A stretch of DNA of 64,000 nucleotides from Armigeres subalbatus (lineage: Eukaryota; Arthropoda; Insecta; Diptera; Culicidae). Made by a program: the position numbers and the translations under genes. The notes below the pieces were generated by a model. That model was not told the origin of the DNA and did not search any database. It was given only the letters and a program-made list of their open reading frames with translations. The DNA is taken from the NCBI RefSeq assembly GCF_024139115.2, contig NC_085141.1:67372675-67436674 (forward strand), in the 5' to 3' direction. Shown here piece by piece: positions 44,590 to 55,956 of the stretch (positions within the stretch are counted from its first letter, which is position 1; every line of letters starts with the position of its first letter).

Positions 44590-46555
44590 ATTTATACTTC
44601 CTCCAGAAGTTCCTCCATGAATCCCTCTTGAGGTTTCTCCAAGAATCCCTCCGGAAGTTCCTCCAGCGAATTCCTCCTGAAGATCCTTCAGGGATTCCTG
44701 CGGAAGTTTCTCAAAGAAATCGTGTGAAAGTTCCTCATTGAATTCCTGCGGAAGCTCCTCCAGGAATTCCAGAAGAAATTTCACCAGAAATTCCTGCGGA
44801 AATTGCTCCCAAAGTTACTCAAAGATTTCATCTCGAAGTTCCTCCAGGAATTGCTCCAGAACTTCCTCTAGGAAATACTCCAGAAGTTCCTCCAGGAATT
44901 TCTCCGGCTGTTTCTCCAGGAATTCCTACGTTTAATCCTCCAAGAATTCCTTAGGAGGTTCCTCGAGGAATTTTGCGAAAGGTCCTCCAGGAATTCCTGC
45001 GGTAGTTCCTTGAGGAATTCCTGTGAAAGTTCCTCCAGAGATTCCTGCGGTAGCTCCTCCAGGAATTCCTGCAGGAAGTTCTTCCTGGAGTTGCTCCGGA
45101 AGTTCGCTCAGGAATTTTTCAGGAAGTTCTTCTAGGATTTTCCGTATGTTTCTCCAGGAGTTCCTTCGGAAGTTCCTCCAGAAATTCCCGTGAAAGATTC
45201 TCCAGGAGTTCCAGTGAAAGATCCTTATGGATTTCTGTAGAACTACCTCTAGAATTTGCTGCAGAAGTTCCTCCAAGAATACCTCCAGAAGTCCTCCAGA
45301 AAATTCCTCCGGAAGTTCTTCCAGCAATTTCTGCGGAAGTTCTTTCAGGAATTTCTGCGGAAGTTCCTCCAGGAATTCCTACGGAAGTTTCTCCAGGAAA
45401 TCCTGCGGAAGTTTTCCAGAAATTCCTGCTGAAGTTCTTCCAGGAATTCCTGCGGAAATTCCTCCAGGAACTGCTCTAGAAGTTCTTCCAGGAATTCCTC
45501 CGGAAGTTCTTCCAGGAATTGCTCCGGAAGATCTTTCAATAATCGCTCCGGAAGTTTCTCCAGGAATTCCTCAGGAAGTTTTTCCAGGAATTCCTCCTGA
45601 AGTTCCTCCAGGAATTTCTCCGAGAATTCCTCCAGGAATTCCTTCGTATGTTCCTTCAGGAATTTCTGCGGGAGTTCCTCCTGGAATGTCTCCGGTGGTT
45701 CCACCAGGAATTCCTCTCGAAGTTCCTCCTAGAATTCCTCAGGAAGCTCCCCCAGTAATTTTTGCGGAAGTTGCTTCAGGAATTGCTCCGTAAGTTCTTC
45801 CAGGAATTTCTCCGAAAGTTCATCCAGAAATTCATCTGAAAGTTTTTCCAGTAATTTCTCCGGGAGTTCCTCCAGGAATTTTTGTGGAAGTTCCTCCAGA
45901 AATTCCTGCTGTAGTTCTTCCAGGAATTCTTAAGGAAGTTCCTACAGTAATTTCTGCGGAAGTTCATCCAGGAATTGATCCCGAAGGTCCTTCAGAATTT
46001 TTTCCAGAAGTAGCTCCAGGAATTCCTCCCGCAGGTCCTTCTAGAATTCCTCAGGAAGTTTCTTCAGTAATTTCTGCGTAAGTTTCTCCAGAATTTCTTG
46101 CAGAAGTTCATCCGGAAATTCCTGTTCTTCCAGGAATTCCTCCAGAAGCTCCTCCAGCAATTTCTATCGAAGTTCATGCAGGAATTTTTGCGGAAGTTCC
46201 TCCCTGCAGGAATTCCTCCGGTAGTTCCTCCAGTAATTCCACTGCAAATTCCTCCTAAAATTCTTCAGGAAGGTCCTGCAGTAATTTCTGCGGAAGTTTC
46301 TCCAGGAATTGCTCCCGAAGGTCCTCCAGGAATTTCTGCTGAAGTTCCACCAGAATTTCATCCGTTTCTTTAGTCAGGAATTCATCGGTATGTTCTTCCA
46401 AGATTTTTTCTGAAATTTCCTCTGAGGTCCAGAATTTTCTTTAGGTACTCTTAATAAATTACCTCGTGTACTCTATAGAAACACCTTGGAAAGTTATATG
46501 GAATTCCTATAAATCCACCTCCCACTAAACTCCGGGAATTCTTCCATAGATTCTC
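44590..46555 (-). repeat. left arm of giant foldback (24-bp units)
   Basis: Tandem units such as GGAATTCCTGCGGAAGTTCC plus TCCA with a 24-bp period, in the orientation opposite to the right arm. The inner end (about 46440-46550) is non-repetitive and is an inverted copy of about 46855-46975 (CTCTATAGAAACAC, AATTACCTCGTGTACTC). Proline-rich or E/L-rich ORFs here come from the repeat. Confidence 0.92.
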
Positions 46556-46849
46556 TGGATAATCGTTTAGGAATCCTTCAGGAATTCCTCTGGATATTCC
46601 TAAAGAAATTCCTCTAGAAATTAATTTGGTTATTCCTCCAGAAAGTTTGTATCCACGGAAGACATTTTTCTAGGAATAAATCTTTTTTCTAGGAATAAAT
46701 CTTTTTTTTTTAATTTTTACATTTTAAAATTTCAAAATTTTTAATCTCCAAAATTTTTAAATTTAAAATGTTTAAAGTTTAAATTTTAAAATTTTTAATT
46801 TTTAAATCCAAAATTTTTAAATTTTTGAATTTTCAAATCTTTAAATTTT

Positions 46850-49800
46850 AAAAGAATCTATAGAAGAATTTCCGGAGTTGTAAGGGAGGTGGATTTAAAG
46901 GAATTCCATATAACTTTCCAAAGTGTTTCTATAGAGTACACGAGGTAATTTATTAAGAGTACTTAAAGAAAATTGTGGACCCTAGAGGATTTTCTGAACT
47001 ACAAATAAATTTCCGAGGAAATTCCAGAAAAAAATCCTGGAAGAATATCCCGATGAATTCCTGACAAAAGAAACGGATGAAATCCTGGAAGAACTTGTTG
47101 GAACTTCAAAAGGAATTCCTGGAGGAACTTCCGCAGAAATTTCTGAAGGATCTTCTGAAGGCATTCCTGGATGAACAATTGGAGAAATTGCTGGAGGTAT
47201 TTCAGAAGGAATTCCTGGAGGAACATCTTGAGCAATTCCTGGTGGAACTTCCGAGGTAATTGCTGGAGGAACTTCCTCAAAAATTCCTGAAGAAGGTTCC
47301 GCAAGTATTTCTGGAGGAATTTCCGAAGGAGGAACTATCGGAGGAATTTTCTGAAGGACTTCTGGAGGTATTCTTGGAGGAACTTCTGCAACAAATCCTA
47401 GAGGTAGTTCTACAGGAATTCCATGCAATTCCAATGAAACTCCTGGAGTACCTTTCACAGGAATTCCTGGAGGAACTTCCGAAGGAACTCCTAGGGGAAC
47501 ATACAGATGAAATCCTAGGGGAACTTCCAGAAAAATTCCTGAGCGATCTTCCGGAGCAACTCCTGGAAGAAAATCCTGCAGGAGCTACCGCTGGAATTTT
47601 TGGAGGAACTTTCACAGGAATTCCTCAAGGAACTTCTGCAGGAATTCCTGAAGGACCTTTCGCAAAAATTACTCTAGGATCTTCCTAAGAAATTCTTGGA
47701 GGATTAACCGGACTTGGAGGATTAACTTCCGGAAAAACTCCTGGAGGAACTACCGGAGCAATTCCTGGAGGAACTCCTGAAGGAACTCCTGGAGCAATTC
47801 CTGGAGAAACTTCCGGAGGAAATCCTTGAGAAACTTCGGGAGCAATTCTTGGAGGAACTTCCGCAGGAATTCCTGGAGGAATTTCTGCAGGAATTTCTGG
47901 GGGAACTTCCTCTGGAATTCCTGGAGGAGCTTTCGCAGGAATTCTTTGAGGAACTTTCACACGATTTCTTTGAGGAACTTCCACAGGAATTGTTGAAGAA
48001 TCTTCCGGAAAAATTTCCGGAGAAATTTTCTGGAGGAACTTCCGGAGGGATTCTTGTAGAAAACTCCGGAAGAATTCATGGATGAACTTGCGGAGGAACT
48101 TTCGGTGAAACATACGGAGGATTTCCTATAAGAGCTTCCTCAAAAAAAAAACCGGGAGAAACTTTCGGAGCAATTTCTTTAGGATCTTCAGGAATTCCTG
48201 AGGTAACTTCGAAAGAAATTATCGGAAGAACTTTCGCAGAAATTTCTGGAGGAACTTCCGCAGGATTTGGGGAACTTTCGCAGGAATTCCTAAAAGAACT
48301 TATGCAGAAATTGCTGCAGGAATTCTTGGAGGAACTATCGGAGGATTTTTTTGGAGGACTTCCGGAAGTATTCTTGGAGGAACTTCTGCAACAAATCCTA
48401 GATAAACTTCTACAGGACTTCCTGAAGGATCTTCTGCTGGAACTACTGGAGAATCTTTCTCTGGAATTCCTTCAGGAACTACCGAAGGAACTTCTTGTGG
48501 AATTTCTTAAGGAACTTTTACAGGAATTCTTTGAGGATCTTCCGAAGGAATTCCTGGAGGATCTTTCGGAGAAATTTTCTGGAGGAACTTCCGAAGGGAT
48601 TCTTGGAAGAACATATGGAGGAATTCCTGTACGAACTTCTAAAAAAACCTGGAGCAACTTCCGGAGCAATTTCAGAAAGATTATCTGCAGGAATTCCTGG
48701 AGCAACTTCGAAAGGAATTATTGGAGGAACTCTCGCGGTAATTTCTGGAAGAACTGCAGCATGAATTTTTAGAGTAACTTTGGCAGAAACTTCCGAAGGA
48801 ATTTCTGGAAGACTTTCCGCAGGAATTTCAGCAGGAATTTCTGGAGGAATTCTTAAAGGAACTTCCAGAAGACTCCTGGAGAACTGAAAGAACTCTTTGA
48901 GAAATTTCTCTAGGATATATTGGAGGAATTTCTGTAGAAGTTTGATAGTTTTGTGGGCGTTTCCGGAGTAATTCTTAAAGGCATTTTCAGAGAAATTGGT
49001 AGAAGTATTTTTGTACAGTTTTGGAGTACAGTTATTGGAGTATTTTCCAGAGGAACTCCTGAAGGATTGCCGGGAGTATTTTTGGAAGGAATTCCTAAGG
49101 GTCTTTCCTTGAGAACTCTTGGAAGAATTTCCGAAAAAAACTCCTGGAGAACTTTTCAGAGGAACTCCTGGATGAGTTTCAGGAGGAATTTTTGGTAGAC
49201 TTTCCAAAGTGAAGGAATTACCGAAGATATTCTCAAAGAAATTTATGAAGGAACTCCTGGAGGAATTTACGAAGGATGTCCTGTAGAAATTTCCGAAGGA
49301 ACTTCTGAAAGAATTTTCGGAAGCACTTTTGGAGAGATTTCCGGAGGAACTCTTGGAGGGATTCCAAGACTGCTCATGCAGGTATATGAGAAGCAGTTTT
49401 GGTGTAATTTCCAGTGGAATTTCCAAAGGAACTCCTGGGAGAGTATCCTCAAAGACTTGAGAAGTTTCCGGGAGATCTTTTGGACAAATTTTGGGAACTC
49501 CTGAAAACACTCCCGAAGAAAATCTTGGAAGAGGTTCCAAAGGAACTGCTGAAGGAATACTTGATGAAACTCTTGAAGGATTTTTCTGATGAACTCTTGG
49601 CGGATTTTTCGTAAGAACTCCTATAGACATTTCCAGGAAGAATTTCCGAAGGAAGCCCTGCTTAGAGGAATTATCGGATGAACTTTTGGATGACTTTCCG
49701 ACTCGTGAACTCGTGAAAGAATTTTGGGAGACGAGACGAGCCAGCTTTGGGCTGAAGGTCTCACTAATAAAGAAAAAAGAAAACAATTTTAGGAGGAACT

Positions 49801-49900
49801 GCAGGAGAAATTGCCGCAGGAATTCCTGAAGAATTTTTTGCGGAATTTATTGTGTTTCAGAAGAAATTTGTGGGGAAACTCCTCAAGAAATTTTCGAAGG
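46850..49900 (+). repeat. right arm of giant foldback (24-bp units)
   Basis: Same 24-bp unit as GGAGGAACTTCCGCAGGAAT plus TCCT in direct orientation, with successive CTGGAGGAAC starts 24 bp apart (47741 and 47765). It is longer than the left arm by about 1 kb. A hairpin retroposon is inserted at 49726. ORFs up to 422 codons (48518-49786 minus) are artefacts of a period divisible by three. Confidence 0.92.
49726..49784 (+). mobile_element. 59-bp hairpin retroposon
   Basis: GGAGAC, a duplicated GACGA, inner CAGCT-TTG-GGCTG, then GTCTC and ACTAATAAAGAAAAAAG. A short AATTTT duplication flanks it (49720-49725 and 49785-49790). It is inserted in the outer part of the right foldback arm. Confidence 0.78.
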
Positions 49901-50501
49901 AATTCTCAAGTGAAATAAATCAAACACTGACAAAAAAATGTATTAAATAAATCCACACCAACCCACGCCGTCACCGTCGGCTTTAAATATTCTATCACGC
50001 CGCTGCCGACAATATTTCTATCGACGCACAGGTCTACTAAAAATTCAAAAATCTTAAAATACTATTCTTTAATCATGAAAACTGAAAATCAAAGAAATTT
50101 GTTTTCGGAAAACCAAAACCGAAAATATACCGAAAAGGCAATATTTTATAGAGTACTTTTACTACTTCCAAAAATTCTTTGTTATATTGATACAATTGAC
50201 GAGCAAAATTATAAAAAAAAAAATAAAGTTTAACTTTTCAAAAAAGGATTTTGGAATCATGAAAGAAAACTCCCGAACACCCCTAATCCAGCCGCCGAAT
50301 GCGAGGTTTCTGCTGGCTGGTTATTACGTCGTTTTATCAATTACGTCGAATATATTACTTCTTACATCGTTTCATTTTGGCTTCAAAATACCAATTACGT
50401 CATTTTTTGTTACACCAAATAGATGTAATAATGCACGCGATTTACGACGGCGATGATGTGCATCAAGTCTGATGTAATATTACAAATTTTTTTTTGCTGT
50501 G

Positions 50502-52714
50502 CAGAATTTTGTGGTAATAACGATATGGTGATCGGGAGATCGCTCTTTCCTCATCGACCGGTTCACAAGGTCACGTGGGTCTCCCGTGACGGCTTTATAG
50601 AAAATCAAATCGACCTCAACTGCATCAGCCAAAAATGGAAACGGAGCCTTCTTGATGTACGGAATAAACGTAGTGCCGATATCGCGTCTGATCATCACCT
50701 CCTCATCGGCGAAATACGCCTGCGCATTGCGCGGATTCTTCGGCAGGAGGGAAGAGTTGGACGACGATTCAACACACGCCGACTGGAAGATGCCACGGTG
50801 AAACGGTCCTTCGTTGAAGAACTGGAGACGCGTGCTGCAGATATTCCGGAAAGTGGCAGCGCGGAAGACCAATGGACCGCCATCAAGAATGCCTTCATCG
50901 CCACCAGCGAGAACAATCTGGGCGAACTACTTACCCAGAGAAAACAATGGATCACCGTTGAGACCTGGAGCAAGATAGAGGATCGAAGAGAAGCCAAAGC
51001 CGCGATAGAGCGATCGAAAACCAGAGGAGCCAAAGTCTTAGCCCGTCAACGATACGCGGCTCTTGACAAAGCTCTTGGGACAAGCGAGCGTGGGCAGACT
51101 CTCTGGCCGACGAAGGAGAGAGAGCCGCCGCAACCGGGGACATTCGCCTCCTCTACGATACCTCACGACGCTTAAGCGGGGCGAAGATGAATGCAACGAT
51201 GCCTGTGAAAGACGCGAATGATCAGTTATTGACCGACCCAAGTGACCAGCTGAAACGCTGGTTCGAGCACTTCGATCAACTTTTTCAAGTGCCAGTCAGG
51301 CCATCACCACCTAGACATGATCTGCCTAGGATCCGACGTATAACACGCGTCAATACCGAAGCTCCATCACTGCTAGAGATTCAAACAACCATCCAAAGCA
51401 TGAAATCGAATAAAGCCCCAGGAGTCGCCCGCATATCAGCCGAGATGCTCAAAGCTGACCCCATGACATCCGCTCAACTACTGCATCGTTTATTTCGTAA
51501 TATCTGGGACACTGCAACTTTCCCGGTCGACTGGATGCAAGATATCTTAGTGAAGGTGCCCAAAAAGGGTGACCTGACTGTATGCTGTACTGTATGTGCT
51601 GTGTATCTCAAAGTTCTATGCAAAATTATCCTAGCCTGGATTCAGGAGAAGATCGATACGACTCTCCGGTGGCAGCAAGCCGGATTCCGTGCCGGGAGAT
51701 CCTGTGTGGACCATATTGTCTCGCTCCGCATCATTCTGGAGCAGGTCAACGAATTCCAAGAGTCCCTTAACTTGGTATTCATTGACTACGAAAAAGCTTT
51801 CGACCGTCTCAATCACGAGAATATGTGGGGCGCCCTGCACATGCTGCACAATGGGGTCCTGTCCGACCCTATCCGGGTCGTAGCTGGTGTGAGGCAAGGA
51901 TGTATTCTATCACCGTTACTGTTCCTCATCGTAATCGATGAGATTCTGGTAGATGCGATTGACCGTGAACCAAACCGCGGGCTGTTATGGCAGCCTATAA
52001 CCATGGAGCACCTAAACGACTTCGAATTGGCTGATGACGTTGCACTCCTCGCGCAACGGCGCTCTGATATGCAGAGTAAGCTCAACGACCTTGCCGAGCG
52101 CTCCTCCTCGGCAGGTTTAGTCATCAACGTCACCAAAACCAAATCGTTGGATGTAAACACGGTGACTCCTTCCAGTTTCACAGTAGCCGGGCAACCAGTG
52201 GAGAATGTTGAAAGCTTCCAATATCTTGGTAGCCAAATGGCGTCAGACGGCGGTACCAAGATCGACATAGGCGCACGGATCAAGAAAGCAAGGGCTGCCT
52301 TTGCGAGTTTAAGAAATATCTGGAAAACAGGCAGATAAGTGAACGCACCAAAATACGAATTTTCAACCCTAACGTGAAATCTGTGCTGTTATACGCTAGC
52401 GAAACATGGTGTGTATCAGTGGAGAACACTCAACGGCTGCAGGTGTTCATCAACAGGTGCCTGCGGTGTTCATCAATTCGGGCCTGGTGGCCTCACAACA
52501 GGATCTCTAACAACGAGCTCCATCGTCGTTGTCACCAGAGGCCGATAGCAACAGAAATTCGGGATCGGAAGTGGGGCTGGGTCGGCCACACTCTACGTAG
52601 GGGCGGAAACGAAATCTGTAAACAAGCATTAGACTGGATGGAGGTGGGATGGAGATCTTTCAAGTCGGCCCTTAGCACCACCGGAGGTGTACAGGATCCA
52701 TAAACTAAACTAAA
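50502..52714 (+). pseudogene. A2 endonuclease C-terminus and reverse transcriptase
   Basis: Resumes with EFCGNNDMVIG, HKVTWVSRDGF, QIDLNCIS (where DH is expected) and SDHHLLIGEIR (catalytic SDH). The RT frame at 51187-52338 carries NKAPGVARISAE (the usual GDD is GVA), FRAGRSCVDHI, LVFIDYEKAFD (D200), GVRQGCILSPLLF and active site ELADD (281-284). Compared with A1 it lacks about 25 codons between WGAL and LHNGVL and is altered after KKGDLTVC. A frameshift at about 52335 precedes the thumb (SVLLYASETW), and the C-terminus is shortened. The catalytic aspartates survive but the copy is not functional. Confidence 0.88.
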
Positions 52715-52726
52715 ACATACGTAACG

Positions 52727-53111
52727 ATGCTATGATTGATCAATATGTTTGGGACACAGAATTTCAGAAAAGGGTTGGAGTAGATTTAGCTGAGTACGAC
52801 TTTTGGTGCGACAGCTTTCTACACAGAAAAAAGTAATGAAAACTAATAAGCGCGTAAATAATAAAAACGCGTAAAATTACATTATTCTGGGCATACATGG
52901 TTCTTTTCCTACAAGTTTGCCCTAAATGTATGCAATTTCTAAAGCGTTATGCCAATTTCTATAGCATAATTCATATAAAAAGTGACATAATGCAATAGAA
53001 ATTGCATACATTCGGGCGGTTAAGTCGTTGAAATTTACACTCTTTTTGGCATTCCCTTTATATGCATTATTTTCGTGTAAATTTAAACAACTTTTTCTAT
53101 CTGTATAGAAA
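52727..53111 (+). other. coding fragment, copy 2 continued, then a TIR-bounded insert
   Basis: 52727-52830 continues the VAVKLWQYI frame as AMIDQYVWDTEFQKRVG and AEYDFWCDSFL. From about 52820 a segment with CTAYACAGAWARAAA-like inverted ends, rich in GTAAATT and GCATACA motifs, runs to about 53107 and looks like a MITE. Confidence 0.4.
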
Positions 53112-53114
53112 ACG

Positions 53115-53525
53115 TTGGCAATATGCAACTATACATTAAGAAGGAACCACGAATTGATTGATGATGGTGTTAATGTCATTGCTGCGGTAACGGTTTGCCG
53201 TTTCATTTCCCGTCGTAGCCGATCGTCGTACATCCATGTGGGAAGTGGGAAGAACTTCGAAGGTGCCAAAAACGATATAGCCGAATTTTTCACTATACTT
53301 ACAGGCTATGAAAGTCAGTCACAAATGATTTCTTTCTGTGCTGCAGAGAGCATAACATGGCATCTCACTCCGCCAAAAGCTCCTCACTTCGGCGGATTGT
53401 GTGAATCGGCCTTAAAGGTAGCCAAAAAGTACATGTACTGCCAGATTGGAGCGTTGCGCCTGTCCTACGTAGAAATGAGTACCATCCTGGCGCAAATTGA
53501 GGCCATTATGAATTCACTAAAGTAG
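53115..53525 (+). pseudogene. BEL/Pao-type integrase fragment
   Basis: A 136-codon frame with GKNFEGAKNDIAEFF, ITWHLTPPKAPHFGGL and CESALKVAKKYM, then LSYVEMSTILAQIEAIMNS. This is the C-terminal half of a BEL/Pao retrotransposon integrase, which inserts the cDNA. The second catalytic aspartate, expected in SDNGKNF, is replaced (VGSGKNF). The third acidic residue, in GGLCESALK, is present. The frame ends after NSLK. The rest of pol is absent here. Confidence 0.82.
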
Positions 53526-53699
53526 CGCATTCCGAATCGGTTATATACCGGCTAAATATCTAGTGGTCCGGCCTACCGTGGCCAATTGTTCAAACAGATC
53601 TCCATCGACAAAATTCGTGCTCTGTTTCTCCGGCCAGAAATCAAGACTTACTGTTCCTGTTAGCTGTTTTAACGGTCTGGTCTATCGTGGTGTATTTTT
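53526..53699. other. BEL/Pao-associated spacer
   Basis: Degenerate, with repeated RTGGTCYGGYCTAYCGTGG words at 53560 and 53675. It may be decayed pol or leader sequence. No gene call. Confidence 0.35.
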
Positions 53700-54819
53700 A
53701 GGACATATTCGCCATCTACGAAAGCCGTTTTTTGTTTCTGCGGCTATTATGGCAGAACTCGATATACTCGTCGCCAGAAGGACTACACTGCTTACTTCAC
53801 TGGGTCGGGCAGAGGCATTCATCGGAAGCTACGACGCGACGCTGCAAAAGACCAAGGGCATGTACCACTTCGATTGAGTCATGTGGACAACATCTTGGCC
53901 AGCACAGAACCGGTACAAGAAGAATTAGAGGACATAGGCTGTCAATGGGGGAGACTGCTCAGTCCATCGAAGTTATAGCGATCAACTCAGCAAACTACAA
54001 CTTGGCGTGGGATGCACTCAAAGGTCGGTATTCCAACTAGTGAAGAAGTGTCATCTTCAGGCACTGTTCGACGTTCAGCGAATGAAGAAGGATGTATGCG
54101 TCTACGCTGCATGGTTTAGTTGACAGTTTGAAAGACACGCCCCAAGTAGCACAATTCAGGTCGATTTGATTGCAGCAACTCATATATGACTGGATTAGGT
54201 CGTATATAGATCACAGTAGCTCGTGTATGACAAGTGTGCTGCTTGAGGCGAAAGTTTTGGTGAACCAACTGATTCACAGCTTGGAGAACCAACTAATTCG
54301 TGAGGCACCATTCTCGAGCATCTAATCTGTACAAGGTTGCACGACGATACGCTGAAGGATCCTAACTACACCTGCCTGGTTGAGTTTCTACACAGGAGAA
54401 TTCAAGTCTTGGAGTCCATTTCCGTAAACCGTCATACACCATCGGGTTTCGTTCTGCCAACTGCTTCGTCGTCGAGAAAGCAGAAACAGTTGGTAATCCG
54501 TCTTTCGTCATATTCCTTCACAGCAAGCACATCAAGACTATGTCCGGTTTATAATCAACCTCATCCGCTGTTCAAATGGTTCAAATTCCATCGTCTTCCG
54601 GTTTCTGAACGCCAGCAGATAGTCAACGCCAAGCGTCTTTGCCTCAACTGTTTAAAGGTTGACCACGCCGTTCGTAACTACCCAATGAATATTAATTGTA
54701 GACATTGTAATCGTCGTCATCACAGTCTGCTTCATACAAATACATCAACAACTAGTTCTAGTTCTAGCCGATCCTTCATTCAACATGTATTGTATTGTAT
54801 ACATAACTCGTCTATTTGA
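53700..54819 (+). pseudogene. BEL/Pao-type gag fragment
   Basis: Starts with MAELDILVARRTTLLTSLGR and EAFIGSYDA, the usual BEL/Pao gag opening. After stops it continues as IEVIAINSANYNLAWDALKG, LQALFDVQRMKKD and LHDDTLKDPNYTCLVEFLHR (the DUF1759-like region). It ends with a zinc-knuckle segment CLNCLKVDHAVRNYP and CRHCNRRHHSLLH. Gag packages the RNA. Several frameshifts and stops are present. Confidence 0.82.
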
Positions 54820-55195
54820 CCCTCTCGGTCTTTTCGCGCCGGTTACCGTCAAATAAAAAATGTTGGTGCAGGAAATTTGGCTTCTTTCTTGCGGATGAGA
54901 TGACCCCGTTCCCGAAAAGAAAAAGGCCACAAGTGGGAATGTATCAGCTGCGAACTTCCGAGCATTTTCTCCTATCGAGCCGACCGTTATGCACTTTTGC
55001 CAGATGTTACTACACAGCTCCACATTTTCTCGGATATATCGGAAGCTGCTTTCGGAGAATGCATCTACGCCCGCTGTGAATATGTCTGCTGGCATCTAAA
55101 TCATGCGTAGCACCTCTAAAACGAATCAGCCTTCCAAGACTCGAACTATGCGCTGATGTTTTGGGTACACATATTTACGAACGAATCAACAAGGC
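54820..55195 (+). pseudogene. BEL/Pao RT/RNase H region fragment
   Basis: Frames give PLGLFAPVTVK-like text at the start (with a frame change), EIWLLSCG, KWECIS-like and LPSIFSYRADRY residues, then LHIFSDISEAAFGECIYARC, the RNase H-like FSDASEAAYGA motif. It ends at ALM near 55160. At least two frame changes. It follows gag directly, so protease and most of the RT are deleted. Confidence 0.72.
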
Positions 55196-55214
55196 AATAA
55201 AATAAACATTATCG

Positions 55215-55954
55215 TTTCCGCATCGTTCTTTGGGTCGGATTCAGTTATAACGCTGCAGTATATACGTTCTCGGCAACAGGAACGGCAACGAATAAAGGAC
55301 AACGATTGGAAAGTGAAAGGATCTTGGAACGTGAGAACTTTGAATGAGGGCTCGTGAGCTGCGGTGGCCCAGAACTGGAGAACGTGAGTTCCGGGCGGTG
55401 GATCCCATAGCGAACACTTCATTCAAGTATCACATCTACTATGGCGGATGGGAGATGCCACCGGATCTGGCGTCGACAACAGATTGTGGAAAAATATCCA
55501 CGCAGCTGTAACTACAACAGCGCAGGAAGTGTTAGGCACTGCACAGCGACGCCAACGAAATGGTTGGTTTGATGAGGAGTGCCAGCGAATGACGAACGAG
55601 AAAAATGTTGTCAGCAGTCGAATGCTAGTGGCTCGTATCCGTTCCAACAGAGAGCAGTACAGTGTAACAAGGGCAGAAGAGAAACGAATCCACCGCAGTA
55701 AAACGGCAGCACGAAGAGAGTGTGACAGCTGAAGCGCAGGAAAACATGGATAGAAACGATACGGAGGTTTTACGCAACTGTCAATGGCACGTGGCATAAA
55801 ACTGCGCCAGTGCCCGCCATGTGCAATGACCGAGAGGGGAATTTGCTGACAGACAAGACTTTAATGACAGCCAGGTGAAAGGAGCACTTCGAAGATTTTT
55901 TGAACGGTGAAAATGAAGGTGTATTAAGGAGTAGGATGGACATAGTCGGCGACG
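55215..55954 (+). pseudogene. family B LINE, internally deleted copy B3
   Basis: The endonuclease start matches B2 (RIKDNDWKV, WNVRTLNE) with internal small deletions and stops. It skips to the post-endonuclease linker: GDATGSGVDN, TTTAQEVLGTAQRRQRNGWF, DEECQRMTNEKN, RAEEKRIHRSK and NDREGNLLTDK, then WKEHFEDF-like and NGENEG. It ends where the TA MITE is inserted (55957). RT and thumb are missing. Confidence 0.8.
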
Positions 55955-55956
55955 TA

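Larger units (their letters stand above)
41909..50501. mobile_element. 8.6-kb CACAGC-terminal element carrying captured exons and a giant foldback
   Basis: Termini CACAGCAAAAAAAA are inverted at both ends. The LINE frame defines the insertion point. The direct repeat at the target is only 2-4 bp (CA, or GCA), so the exact ends are ambiguous by a base or two. ACGTAAT and TTACGTCA-type motifs recur in both subterminal regions (41935-42060 and 50320-50480). Inside are a small TIR element (42331-42560), spliced-exon remnants (to 43042), AT-rich simple repeat, inverted 24-bp arrays and a hairpin retroposon. No transposase is recognised. Superfamily unassigned. Confidence 0.85.
40786..52714 (+). 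mobile_element. end-to-end family A (RTE-like) LINE, copy A2, split by an 8.6-kb element
   Basis: A perfect 12-bp target duplication ACATACGTAACG flanks the whole (40774-40785 and 52715-52726). The leader begins GGGCTGCGAAATGG, as in A1. Removing 41909-50501 leaves about 3.3 kb, a normal size for an RTE-type element. The reading frame crosses the interruption exactly (ELLA before, EFCGNND after). The 3' end is ATCCATAAACTAAACTAAA. The copy has other defects, listed with its two halves. Confidence 0.92.

Noticed and set aside
48518..49786. 422-codon minus ORF as a large proline/serine-rich protein
   Set aside because: It lies entirely in the right foldback arm and crosses a hairpin retroposon. 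Composition follows the repeat unit, and no signal peptide or domain is seen.
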